DNA from: JAVBTT01 sp031550325
GTDB lineage: Bacteria; Bacillota; Clostridia; Oscillospirales; UBA929
Assembly (NCBI GenBank): GCA_031550325.1
Contig: JAVBOR010000060.1
Span: 1 to 24,385 of the forward strand
DNA length: 24,385 nucleotides
Direction: 5' to 3'
This document shows, piece by piece, positions 1 through 9,100 of this stretch. A program made the position numbers and the translations under genes. Within the stretch, counting starts at the first letter, position 1. Every line of letters starts with the position of its first letter. The notes beneath the pieces are model-generated. The model was not told the DNA's origin. It searched no databases and worked only from the letters and a program-made list of their open reading frames with translations.

Positions 1-139
1 CCTGCTGGACTGGTTGAGCGCAAAGCATGGAAACAAGTGACTTTCACGGATTCACTCCGGGAAAGTCACCCAATGCGCGTCTTCACAAAGACGCGTTCCT
101 GCTCCCGTTTGTAGACAAATCGAAGGTTTGTCTACAGTC
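1..139 (-). repeat. Modular hairpin repeat element, minus orientation, cut by left window edge
   Basis: Positions 41-139 match 10962-11060 of the long repeat copy with one difference seen. Read on the minus strand it holds, in order: the GTAGACAAA/TTTGTCTAC hairpin (111-135), the CGCGTCTT-CACA-AAGACGCG hairpin (76-95), and the CTTTCCCGGA-GTGAA-TCCGTGAAAG hairpin (41-65). About 28 unrelated bases follow, and then the start of the CAGTCCAGCAGG module at 1-13. The element continues off the left edge. Its central segment differs from both the short and the long forms elsewhere in the window, which makes it a third variant. No gene lies here. Confidence 0.85.
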
Positions 140-143
140 TCTA

Positions 144-174
144 GGGCGTTCCCGGAGTGAATCCGGGAACGCCC
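144..174. terminator. Perfect 13-bp stem-loop, probable bidirectional terminator
   Basis: GGGCGTTCCCGGA (144-156) pairs perfectly with TCCGGGAACGCCC (162-174) around a GTGAA loop. It lies just downstream of the stop of the minus-strand gene ending at 207. On the plus strand it is followed by TTCTTT. The loop and the inner CCCGGA/TCCGGG match the repeat-family hairpin, but the outer stem is different and still fully paired. Termination is inferred from position and shape. Confidence 0.6.
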
Positions 175-206
175 TTCTTTCTGCTTCTTTGCAAAGACGC
201 GAATCT

Positions 207-1052
207 TTAGCTGCAGCTGTTTTTGAAGTCGCGGAAATCGTTATACTCGCGGACGTTGGGCGGGAAGAACTCATCCACGGGGAACTTGATGTGGCGAAAC
301 AGCTCGCAGGGGCTGTCGTCAGTAGAACCGACGCACTCTTTTTCCGGCATGCAGAAGTCAAAGCTCGGAATAACAAGCTGTGTGTCGCGCTCCAGGCGGA
401 TAATGGAAAACTGGCCCAGCGTGCAGTACAACCGTTTTTCATCGCCGCCAAGGACGATGTCGTCTTCAAAGCAGCCGCCCACACATTCGGGCACTTCAAG
501 CAGCTCACCCTGCGCGCAGTAGTCATGGCGGTGATCGCAGGAGTCGACGAGTTTGATGTTCAGGCAAATCGGATCGACCGCTTCAACAACGGCGACCGGC
601 ATATTGGCTTTGCGGATTCTCTGCTGGTCGACGCCGAAAAGGTTTGCGTTGGAGCTGAAGATTTTGGCGTTTCCTTCGCTGCCGAACAGAATCACGCGTT
701 TGTCAAAAGTGGCAAGGCCCGTCACAGTGACCGGCATTTTCACGCCACAAAACGCGTCGGCGGTAATGCGGTAGAAATACTTTACGTCAACCGTGTAGAA
801 ACCGCGGTTGAAGGACACGGACTCGACGTCAATAAACACCCAGATGAGTTCAGCGCTGCGGCACTTGACATTGATGGCCCTGTCGATGATGGCCTGGCTG
901 GCGCGGGTCGGATACACGCGAAGGTCCTCGAGACAATCCTTATCACGGCACGCGTCATATATTTTCTTCGTGTGAATGCAAACCGCTTCCTTTTCGTGAC
1001 GGCTGAGCTTTTCGTCTACGATCGGCGAAGCCGCAAGCCCTTTTTCAGGCAT
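207..1052 (-). CDS. Conserved clostridial protein of unknown function
   Basis: The protein has 281 residues, no signal peptide and no membrane segment. I recognise the style of this sequence from many Clostridia genomes, where it is annotated as hypothetical, but I cannot assign a function. Visible traits are an N-terminal block with IYDACRDKDCLEDLRV, a central block with VDVESV-like and FNRGFYTVDVKYFYR segments, and a KRVILFGSEGNAKIFSS stretch. The C-terminal third is cysteine-rich. Start choice: GGAGG (1060-1064 on the plus strand) sits seven bases before this ATG. In-frame upstream ATGs, up to 1226, lack an equally good site, although 1100 is possible. The gene is divergent from the NfeD/SPFH operon. 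Cysteine richness and family distribution could suit a spore-layer protein, but that is inference only. The long open frame on the opposite strand is a shadow. Confidence 0.85.
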   Translation of the reverse strand: MPEKGLAASPIVDEKLSRHEKEAVCIHTKKIYDACRDKDCLEDLRVYPTRASQAIIDRAINVKCRSAELIWVFIDVESVSFNRGFYTVDVKYFYRITADAFCGVKMPVTVTGLATFDKRVILFGSEGNAKIFSSNANLFGVDQQRIRKANMPVAVVEAVDPICLNIKLVDSCDHRHDYCAQGELLEVPECVGGCFEDDIVLGGDEKRLYCTLGQFSIIRLERDTQLVIPSFDFCMPEKECVGSTDDSPCELFRHIKFPVDEFFPPNVREYNDFRDFKNSCS

Positions 1053-1059
1053 GGTAAAA

Positions 1060-1106
1060 CCTCCTATATCATGATATGAAAGCATAGCCTCCAATCCCAT
1101 GATATG
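1060..1106 (-). promoter_or_regulatory. 28-nt tandem duplication carrying the ribosome-binding site
   Basis: On the minus strand CATATCATG-N5-GGAGG occurs twice with a 28-nt period: CATATCATG at 1098-1106 and 1070-1078, GGAGG at 1088-1092 and 1060-1064. The downstream copy is the ribosome site of the gene starting at 1052. Its first part also forms the perfect palindrome ATATCATGATAT (1066-1077). The upstream copy contains an in-frame ATG (1100) that would add 16 residues. CATATCAT loosely resembles a sporulation-type -10 box, but no matching -35 was found. Confidence 0.5.
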
Positions 1107-1210
1107 CTCGCGGTGTTTGATGGTGCGGGGACATGCCGGCGCGACGGCAAAAATATGTGAAAACCCCATGTTTATTTTCCTTGGAACGACCGATTTTTGC
1201 TGTTGTTTTC

Positions 1211-1244
1211 TTTTCTTTTGTATCAAACTATGTTATACTATGTT
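1211..1244 (+). promoter_or_regulatory. Candidate promoter of the NfeD/SPFH operon
   Basis: A TATACT -10 box (1234-1239) lies about 60 bases before the start codon. The -35 region (TTTTCT at 1211-1216, 17-base spacer) is poor, within a pyrimidine-rich tract. The octamer ACTATGTT is directly repeated with a 10-base period (1227-1234 and 1237-1244) across the -10 box, so a bound regulator is possible. The call rests on position and the -10 match only. Confidence 0.4.
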
Positions 1245-1300
1245 CGGACGGCTTTCCTTGCCTGTGGCAGGGCGCATCACAACGCTAGGGGGTGTTTTCG

Positions 1301-1765
1301 ATGGATCAGCAAACAATCATGTGCATCGTATGGGTCGTTGCCATCGTCGGGTTTTCCGCGGCCGAGGCAGCCACCATGTCTCTGATCTCCATCTGGTTTG
1401 CGATCGGCTCGCTCGCGGGTTTGATTGCCGCCGGTCTGGGCGCACCAATCTGGGCGCAGCTGCTTGTATTCATCATTGTTTCTGGCGCAGTTCTGGCTGG
1501 AATCAGACCGTTTGCAACCCGATGGCTTAAAACGCGCAGGGTCAGCACCAACGCAGACCGCAACCTTGGAAAGACCGGAAGGGTCACCGAGCAAATCGAC
1601 AACAACGCGTCTTCCGGCGCCATCTACCTTCAGGGAAAAACCTGGACCGCGCGCAGCAGTGACAGCAGAGAAGTCATTCCCGCAGGTGCCCTCGTGAAAG
1701 TGCTTTCTATAGAGGGTGTCAAACTCATTGTACAGCCCGCTGAAGAAGTTGCTGTAAAAAATTAG
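1301..1765 (+). CDS. NfeD-like membrane protein
   Basis: The protein has 154 residues. Two or three hydrophobic segments fill roughly residues 4-75 (CIVWVVAIVGF, IWFAIGSLAGLIAAGL, LLVFIIVSGAVLAGI). A soluble C-terminal domain of about 75 residues follows, with the GKTGRVTEQI ... GAIYLQGKTWTARS ... IPAGALVKVLSIEGVKLIV pattern of the NfeD OB-fold. Members of this family partner with SPFH/stomatin proteins in membrane quality control or microdomains. This is the short form without the ClpP-like protease domain. ATG 1301 was chosen because AGGGGGTG (1287-1294) sits a normal distance upstream. A GTG at 1292, in frame, would overlap that site. The gene ends 12 bases before the SPFH gene, as expected for a co-translated pair. 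Confidence 0.9.
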   Translation: MDQQTIMCIVWVVAIVGFSAAEAATMSLISIWFAIGSLAGLIAAGLGAPIWAQLLVFIIVSGAVLAGIRPFATRWLKTRRVSTNADRNLGKTGRVTEQIDNNASSGAIYLQGKTWTARSSDSREVIPAGALVKVLSIEGVKLIVQPAEEVAVKN

Positions 1766-1777
1766 GAGGTTTCATGT

Positions 1778-2692
1778 ATGTCCGGCTGGATTATTGGCAG
1801 TATTATCGCGCTGATTGTCATCATTTTTGTTGCCGCAAACGTCAAAATTGTACAGCAGTCCAAATCCTATGTCATTGAGCGCCTTGGGGTCTACTACACC
1901 TCTTGGGACACGGGACTGCACTTTAAGGTTCCTTTCTTTGAAAAGATTTCCAAGGTTGTCAGCCTGAAAGAGCAGGTCATCGACTTTCCGCCTCAGCCGG
2001 TGATCACAAAGGACAACGTCACCATGCAGATCGACACGGTGATCTATTTTGAAATCACCGACCCCAAGCTGTATACATACGGCGTGGAGCGCCCGATGTC
2101 CGCCATCGAAAACCTTACGGCCACAACGCTGCGTAATATCGTCGGCGAACTTGAGCTTGACCAGACGCTGACCTCGCGTGACGTCATCAACACCAAAATG
2201 CGCGCTATTCTTGACGAGGCGACCGACCCGTGGGGCATCAAGGTCAACCGCGTTGAGCTCAAGAGCATTATTCCGCCGCGCGAGATCCAGGACGCGATGG
2301 AGAAGCAGATGAAGGCCGAGCGCGAACGCCGACAGGCCATTTTGAAGGCCGAGGGTGAGAAGCAATCCAACATCCTTGTCGCCGAGGGCGAAAAGCAGGC
2401 TGCCATACTCCGCGCCGACGCGGCCAAACAAGCGCGGATTCTCGAGTCCGAAGGCGAGGCCCTGGCCATTATTAAGGTGCAGACCGCGCTGGCCGACTCG
2501 ATCAAACTGCTCAACGTGGCCGCCGCAAGCGAGTCCGTCATCAAGATCAAAGCACTGGAAGCTTTTACCGCGGCATCTAACGGCAAGGCCACAAAGATCA
2601 TCATCCCCTCTGAGATCCAGTCGTTGGCCGGTCTGGCCATGGGGCTGAAAGAGGTTGTCTCCGATGGCGGGGCCCAAATTTCCAAGATCTAA
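1778..2692 (+). CDS. SPFH/band-7 domain protein (stomatin/QmcA-like)
   Basis: The protein has 304 residues. One N-terminal membrane segment (about residues 4-21) is followed by an SPFH domain (about 25-185) with family landmarks YVIERLGVYY, FEKISKVVSLKEQ, DNVTMQIDTVIYFEITDP and VNRVELKSIIPPREIQDAMEKQM. A charged helical coiled-coil (about 180-235) carries a repeated EGEKQ(S/A)NIL-type motif, and a short oligomerisation tail follows. Such proteins form large membrane-attached rings that scaffold membrane domains and regulate proteases. AGGAGGT (1764-1770) precedes the ATG by seven bases. The pairing with NfeD immediately upstream is the classical arrangement and supports both calls. FtsH-associated HflK/HflC-type paralogues are excluded by the sequence style and the NfeD neighbour. 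Confidence 0.95.
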   Translation: MSGWIIGSIIALIVIIFVAANVKIVQQSKSYVIERLGVYYTSWDTGLHFKVPFFEKISKVVSLKEQVIDFPPQPVITKDNVTMQIDTVIYFEITDPKLYTYGVERPMSAIENLTATTLRNIVGELELDQTLTSRDVINTKMRAILDEATDPWGIKVNRVELKSIIPPREIQDAMEKQMKAERERRQAILKAEGEKQSNILVAEGEKQAAILRADAAKQARILESEGEALAIIKVQTALADSIKLLNVAAASESVIKIKALEAFTAASNGKATKIIIPSEIQSLAGLAMGLKEVVSDGGAQISKI

Positions 2693-2732
2693 CCCGGTTT
2701 TTTCCGCGGCAAACGCCGCCCAAGTGTTTAGC

Positions 2733-2768
2733 ATGGCCCGTTCTGAGCTTTTGGCTCGGGCGGGCCAT
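2733..2768 (+). terminator. Stem-loop after the SPFH gene
   Basis: ATGGCCCG-TTC-TGAGC (2733-2748) pairs with GCTCGGGCGGGCCAT (2754-2768), with G-T wobbles, one bulge and a short loop. It starts 40 bases after the SPFH stop codon. There is no clean T-run after it, although TTTTTT lies between the stop and the hairpin. It is a probable transcript end for the NfeD/SPFH operon. Confidence 0.5.
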
Positions 2769-2802
2769 AAGTTTGTAGCCTAACCTTCTGTTTGTTTACA
2801 AA

Positions 2803-2990
2803 CGGGAGAAGGATTGCGTCTTTGCGAAGACGCGTAAAAAAACGCTTTTCCGGAGTGAATCCATGAAAGCGTTGGCGTTCTGTCTTTATCGGTTTTCAGT
2901 CCAGCAAGAACCTGCCGGCTGCGCCGTCAGGCTTGACGTGAAAACCCATAAAGGGCAAGAACGCGAGGGGCTTTTTTGACAAGCTGAGGA
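2803..2990 (+). repeat. Short-form modular hairpin element (copy 1)
   Basis: This is homologous to 11386-11567 and 13804-13992. It contains the GCGTCTT/AAGACGC hairpin (2816-2834), the AACGCTTTTCCGGA-GTGAA-TCCATGAAAGCGTT hairpin (2841-2873), and the folded CAGTCCAGC...GGCTTGACGTGAAAACC module (about 2887-2951). It ends in CTTTTTTGACAAGCTGAGG, the same end as the copy at 13992. The 450-base gap 2693-3142 is almost wholly this element plus neighbouring hairpins. No coding sequence is supported in it. Confidence 0.85.
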
Positions 2991-3022
2991 CTCTATCCCG
3001 GACCAAATCCGGGATAGAGTCC
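2988..3022. terminator. Perfect 15-bp stem-loop next to repeat copy 1
   Basis: GGACTCTATCCCGGA (2988-3002) pairs perfectly with TCCGGGATAGAGTCC (3008-3022) around CCAAA. TATTTCTTTC follows on the plus strand. The inner CCCGGA/TCCGGG is shared with the repeat-family hairpin, but the outer nine base pairs are unique and still complementary. It sits where the element at 13992 is instead followed by a GGCTTTCCCGGA hairpin. Confidence 0.55.
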
Positions 3023-3038
3023 TATTTCTTTCACGTTT

Positions 3039-3065
3039 TGTCAAAGAGCCAAAGGTTCTTGGACA
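3039..3065. repeat. TGTCAAAGAACC-type hairpin module
   Basis: TGTCAAAGAGCC-AAA-GGTTCTTGGACA is an imperfect copy of the recurring TGTCAAAGAACC/GGTTCTTTGACA hairpin also seen at 10731, 11100, 11356, 13775, 16024, 20576 and 21018. A TATAGT box (3087-3092) lies between it and the next gene, but no good -35 could be placed. Confidence 0.7.
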
Positions 3066-3142
3066 GGCGATACCCCGTCTGCCCCGTATAGTACGCCTCC
3101 AACAAGGAAACAATAGCCTAACATTCACTTTGGAGGAATTAC

Positions 3143-6100
3143 ATGAAGGATATGGGTTTGTCGGTCGAGAACGAGCTGCTCATGCGCTGGGCGGAAAACC
3201 AGGCGCGCTCCATGGCAGTCGGCGGACGCGTCCGGACAGCGCCGGTTGCCCGCAGGCTGTCCGTCCGGCTGCGGAAAATAGAGAGCCTCGCGGCGCGCAT
3301 CGGCCTCTGGGCAGAAAAGAATCGCCCGCTTCCCCAGGAGTTTGAATGGCTTCTTGACAATCGCTACCTGATTTCAAGGGAGGGCGGAGAAGCTGCCCGA
3401 ATCATCCGGCGCGCGGGCAAGCTCCCCGCCGACGCGTCAAGACCGGCGGTACGCATACTTGCCGATGCTTTGGTGCGCTCGGGCAGAGGCATGGTCACGC
3501 CTGAACGCATTGCCATTTTTTTGGAGGGGGCGCAGAAAAGCCGGGCGCTTCTGGAAAAGGAGCTCTGGCTCTTTGTACCCATGCTGCGCGCCGCGCTCCT
3601 CGACATGATTGCCGACCTCTGCGCGGAAATGGACGATATGCTCGCGTCTTACCGCCGCCCGCACGTCAGTGATCCCTTTGCCGCAGAACAGGCGGTCTGG
3701 CGCGCGCGTGAGTGCGGCGCAATGCCCCCGTCCGACGCCGAGGCCCTGGCACAGGGCGCGCAGGCAGCCCACTCCCGCCTGGCCATGCTCATCGGGGCGA
3801 CCATCACGTCGCTGCGCACCCTTTCGGTCACCGACGTCAGTGAGACGCTCCGCGCGGCCAGCGTCGTGGAGACGCTTTTGTCCGAGGATCCCGCCGGCGT
3901 TTATGACAAAATGGACGAGATCTCGCGCGAGCGCTACAGACAGGAGATCTCCCGCCTTGCCAAGCGCAACAAACTTCCCGAAGACGAGACCGTCAGGCGC
4001 ATTTTGGCGCTCTGCCGCAAGGAAAGCGACCCGCGCAAGCGCCATGTCGGCATGATGCTGCTCAAGACGCCCATGGGCGTGAAGCCCGGCTCGCTTTCCG
4101 GCGTTTTATACTTTGGAGGACAGTGGGCGCTGGCGGCACTTTTGTCCGTGGCCGGCGCTCTGCTTTCGGGCGTCTGGTGGACTGCCTTTCTGCTCGTGTT
4201 TCCGGCGTTTGACATGGCCAAGAACGTGGTCGACCTGCTGGTTGTCAGGCTCACCCACCCACGCCCGATCCCGCGCCTCGACCTGCCCGACGGCATCCCC
4301 GCCAAAGCGGCCACATTGTGCGTTGTCTCGGTGCTGCTCACCGACAGCAAGCTCGCCGCCGCGCAGGTCAAAAAGCTTGAGTCCTTTCGGTTTGCCAACC
4401 GGGACGCGGGCGGTCATCTGCTGTTCGGGGTGCTGGCCGACCTGCCCGACGCGCCGTCCAAACACCTGACCGGTGACAGAAAGATCATGGAAGAGGCGCA
4501 AAAGGCCGTCTTTGAGCTCAACCGCAAGCATGGCGGAGGCTACTATCTGTTCCTTCGCGACCGGGAACTGAATCTGCGTGACGGCCGCTTTATTGGCTGG
4601 GAGCGCAAGCGCGGCGCACTGCTGGAGTTGTTTCGCTTAATCCGCGGCAAGCCAACAGGCCTGCGCGTGGCCACGGGCGACCGCGCGGCGCTGAACGACG
4701 TCAGATATGTCATTACGCTCGACGGCGACACCGAGCTCACGCCCGGCGCCGCCAAGGAGCTGGTCGGCGGCATGATGCATCCGCTTTCGACGCCGATCAT
4801 CGATAAGAAGAAAAATGTCGTCGTAGAGGGCTACGGCATCATCCTGCCGCGCATGGCAGTGGATCTGCACGCGGCGGGGCGAAGCCTTTTCACGCGCATT
4901 TTTGCCGGGCAGGGCGGCCTCGATCCTTACGGAGGGCTGTCCGGCGACGTGTACCACGACCTGTTCGACGCCGGAAGCTTCACGGGCAAGGGCATCTTTG
5001 ACGTCGATGCCGGCTTGGCCGTTTTGGACGGCCGTCTTCCCGAAAACCGTATTTTGTCGCATGACCTTTTGGAGGGCGCCTACCTGCGCGCCGGGCTCAT
5101 GGGTGACCTTGAACTGACCGACGGATATCCCAGCAAGGTCACGGCGCTGTTTGACAGGCTGCACCGCTGGACGCGCGGAGACTGGCAAAACGGCGCATGG
5201 CTCGGGCGGCGCGTGCCGACGGCGCGCGGCAAAGAGCGCAATCCCATCTCGGGCCTGTCCCGCTGGAAGATCTTCGACAACCTGAGGCGCAGCCTGACCA
5301 CGGTCGTACTCCTGCTTCTGCTGACCGCCGGACTGCTGCTGCGCGGCAAGGTCTGGCTTGTCGCGGGCGGCGCTGCCGTTCTCGCGGCGCTGTCAAACCT
5401 GCTGCTCTCTGCGGCGGAGCTCGCGTTCCGGGGAAAAGCCGGGCGGGGGGCGCTGTACCACAGCACAATCATCACCGGCCTGCGCGCCGTCTTTTTACAG
5501 ACGCTTTTTCAGCTGATCTTCCTGCCCTACGCGGCGTTTACGTCGGCGCACGCCATCGTCACCTCGCTCTACAGGCTCTTTATCTCTCACCGCAAGCTGT
5601 TGCAGTGGGTCACCGCCGCCCAAAGCGACCGCTCCCGGCAAAACGCCGTGGCGCTGGCGCGCAAGATGTTCCCGGGGGTGGCCTGGGGTGTGCTGACCGC
5701 CTGCCTGTCCCCCCATATCTTCGGATGGATTTGCGGGGTGGCGTGGGCGCTGTCGCCGCTCCTTGCCGCCGCCATCAGCCGGGTCAGCTTGGTCGACACC
5801 GACATCCCCGACGCCGACCGCGCCTTTTTGCTACGCCAGGCGGCGCTCATGTGGCAGTATTTCGACGACCTGCTCACGCCGGCGGACAACTATCTGCCCC
5901 CCGACAACTGGCAGGAGCAGCCGGCAGCCGGTATCGCGCACCGCACCTCTCCGACAAACATCGGGCTCGCGCTTTTGTGCACGCTGTCCGCGGTTGATCT
6001 CAACCTCTGTCCGCTGGACAAAGCGCTTCACCTGATCGACCGCACGCTCGACACGCTGGAAAAGCTGCCCAAATGGCACGGGCACATTCTGAACTGGTAC

Positions 6101-9100
6101 GACACGCGCACATTGGAGCCGCTGCGGCCGCGTTGCGTGTCCACTGTGGACAGTGGCAATCTCGCGGGCTATCTCATCGCGCTGTGCGAGGGCCTATCGG
6201 AACTCGGCGACGCCGCTGCCGAGGATTTGGCCGCGCGCGCGCGCGCCCTGGCCGACGCCATGGACTTTGCCCCGCTGTACGACAGGCATCGCAAGCTCTT
6301 TTCCATCTCCTACGACATGGAAAAGGAGGCGCTGTCCGACGGCTATTATGACCTTTTGGCGTCCGAGGCGCGTCAGACCAGTTATCTGGCCATCGCCAGC
6401 GGGCAGGTGGATCGCAGGCACTGGCAGCGTCTGGGCCGTGCAATGTCGGGAGAGGACCAGTACCGCGGGCTGGCCAGCTGGACCGGCACGATGTTTGAGT
6501 TTTTCATGCCCCATCTTCTGCTGCCCGTGTATGATAACTCTCTGTTATATGAAAGCCTCCACTTCGCGTTGTACTGCCAGCGAAAGCGCGGCATGCGCCA
6601 CAAGGTGCCCTGGGGCATTTCGGAGAGTTGTTTCTACGCCTTTGACGCGGCGCTGAACTATCAGTACAAGGCGCACGGCGTGCCCTCTCTGGCCTACAAG
6701 CGCGGCGTGGGCAAGGAGATGGTCATCTCTCCCTACTCCACCTTCTTAACGCTCAGACTGCGGCCCGACGCCGCCTGTCGGAATCTGCGCAGGCTGCGCG
6801 AGCTTGGCCTTGAGGGCAAGTACGGGTTTTACGAGGCAGCCGATTATACGCCGGCGCGCCTGACCGGGAAGGACAAGTTTGAAACCGTGCGCTGCTTCAT
6901 GTCCCATCACATCGGCATGAGCATTCTTTCTGTGAGCAACGTTCTCATGGACAACATCTGGCAAAAGCGCTTTATGCGCGACCCCGCCATGGGCTCGTTT
7001 GCGGGCCTCCTGCAGGAGCGCGTGCCGGTGGGCGGCTCGACGCTGCGCCCGGCCGGGCGGGAGATCCCGGAAAAGCCCAAGCGCGCCGCCGGAGAGGGCC
7101 TTTACCGGGAGATGAGCGGTATGCACCCCGATATCCCGCGCTGCCATCTGCTGACCAACTCCTCCTACTCCATCCTGTGCACCGACACAGGGCTGTCGGC
7201 CTCCCGGTGCATGGGCATGGCCGTCACGCGGTTTGAGGCGACAGCGCACGGCGCGGGCGGCCTTCGGTTTTTCCTGCGCACCGCCGACGGCGCAACGAGT
7301 CTGCTTCCGGCGCCCGCGTATCAGAACCTGGGCGCGTACAAGGCAGTCTTTGAGGGCGGACGGGCGTGCTGGGACGGCCAGTTTGACCTTTTTCGCAGTC
7401 AGGTGACCGCGTGGATTCCCGAGAATGAAAACGCCGAAGTGCGCGCTGTTCAGCTGACCAACTGCGCAAACGCCCAGCTCACGGGTGAGCTTTTGTGCTA
7501 CTTTGAGCCAGTCATGCAGGCAGCCGAAGACTTTGAGTCGCACCCGGCTTTTTCCAAGCTCTTTCTGGAGACGTCCGGCGTGCAGCGCGGCCTGCTGGTG
7601 CGGCGCCGGCCCCGCACTGGCCGCGAGGAGACCCATCTGGCGTTTCTCTGCGACGACGAGCGCGCGCGCTTTGACACCTCGCGTGAGCACGCGCTTGGCC
7701 GGGGCGGCGAGGATGTCCTCAAAACGGACAAGCCGCTGAGCGCCTCGGGAACGATCGGCGTGGTTCTTGACCCCTGCGTTCTGGCGGTCACGCCGGTCTC
7801 ACTGCAGCCCGGCGGCAGCCTGACCGTGCGTTTTGCCCTCTCTGTAGCCGGGGAGAGTCGGGACGCCCTGGCGGCTGCCGAACGGGCGCTCATGCTACGC
7901 GATATATCCTCGGGCGGCCGCATGGACGGTGTAATCCGCCTGCTCGGACTGACGCAGACCGAAGCGGTGACCGCGCTGGACTGGCTCACGCCGCTTGTCT
8001 TTCCGGTGGACAGCGTTCCCGACGCGCTCGGACACGGCCTGGCGCTCGGACAGCAAGGACTGTGGAAATTCGGCATCTCCGGTGACTTCCCCATCCTCAC
8101 GGCAAAGGCCATGGACGCTGTACAAATCGAAAAACTCGGCCGCGTCGTCCGCCAGCACCGTCTGCTTTCGCTGTGCGGGCAGAACAGCGACCTCGTCGTT
8201 TTGTGCCGCGACGGCGGACACTATCTCCCCCCCGTGCGCACGGCGCTGCTTGAAGCGCTGAAATCCCTTGGCTGCGAGCAGCAGCTCGGCGCGCGCGGCG
8301 GCATTCACCTTGTCGACCTTTCGTCCATGAGCGGCCAGGAGGAGGCTCTTCTGCTCGCGGTGTCCCGCCTGTCGGCGGAGCAGCAGCGCCCACCGGCGGG
8401 GGAGTACGTTCAAGCAGTCCCGGTTCCCTCTCCCGCGCGCGAACAGTTCTCCACGAGACCGCCGCGCTATCTCAGCGACGGGGCGTTTCAGTTTGACGCC
8501 GGTGGAAATCTGCCGCCCGTCGCGTGGAGCCATGTGCTGGCGTCTCCCTCCTATGGCGCGCTGGTCACCGAGTGCTCTTCGGGCTATATGTGGCGGCGCA
8601 ACGCGCGCGAAAACAAGATGATCCCATGGACAAACGACCCGCTGGCCACCCGCGGCGGCGAACACATCGGCCTGCGTCTTGACGGCGTGGAGTTCAGCGT
8701 TTTTGCCGACAGCGACGGCCTTCCCTGCACGGTCACCTATGGCTTTGGCTACGCCCGCTGGGAAAAGCGCGCCGGAAAAGCGCGCGTCACCACCACGGCG
8801 TTTGTCCCTATTGACCGCATGGCGCGCGTGCTGGTTGTCGAGATTGAAGGCGCCAACGACGCCCTCTTAACTTACCGCGCCCAGGTCGCCATGGGCGTAA
8901 ACGCCAACAACAGCCGGTATATCTTGCTCTCACAGGACACGGGCGATCTGATCCGCGCCGAAAACCCCTATTCGGTTGACTTTTCCCCCCAAACCTTTGC
9001 CGTGGCGGCGTCGGTTCCGCCAAAGCTCCTGCCCGGGCGTCCGGGGGAAATTGTGGCCGAGGTCTCCCCCGTACGGCGGGAAGGGCGGCTGCGCATTGTG

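Noticed and set aside
27..1079. 350-codon open frame on the plus strand at the left end
   Set aside because: It begins inside a repeat element and runs antisense to a gene with a clear ribosome site and conserved clostridial sequence. No protein features.
1292..1300. GTG start for the NfeD-like gene
   Set aside because: It overlaps the likely ribosome site AGGGGGTG, and ATG at 1301 has the right spacing.
1772..2734. 320-codon minus-strand open frame
   Set aside because: Antisense shadow of the SPFH gene, whose protein family and ribosome site are clear.
2886..3128. 80-codon minus-strand open frame
   Set aside because: Consists of repeat modules only, and similar frames appear at other repeat copies.
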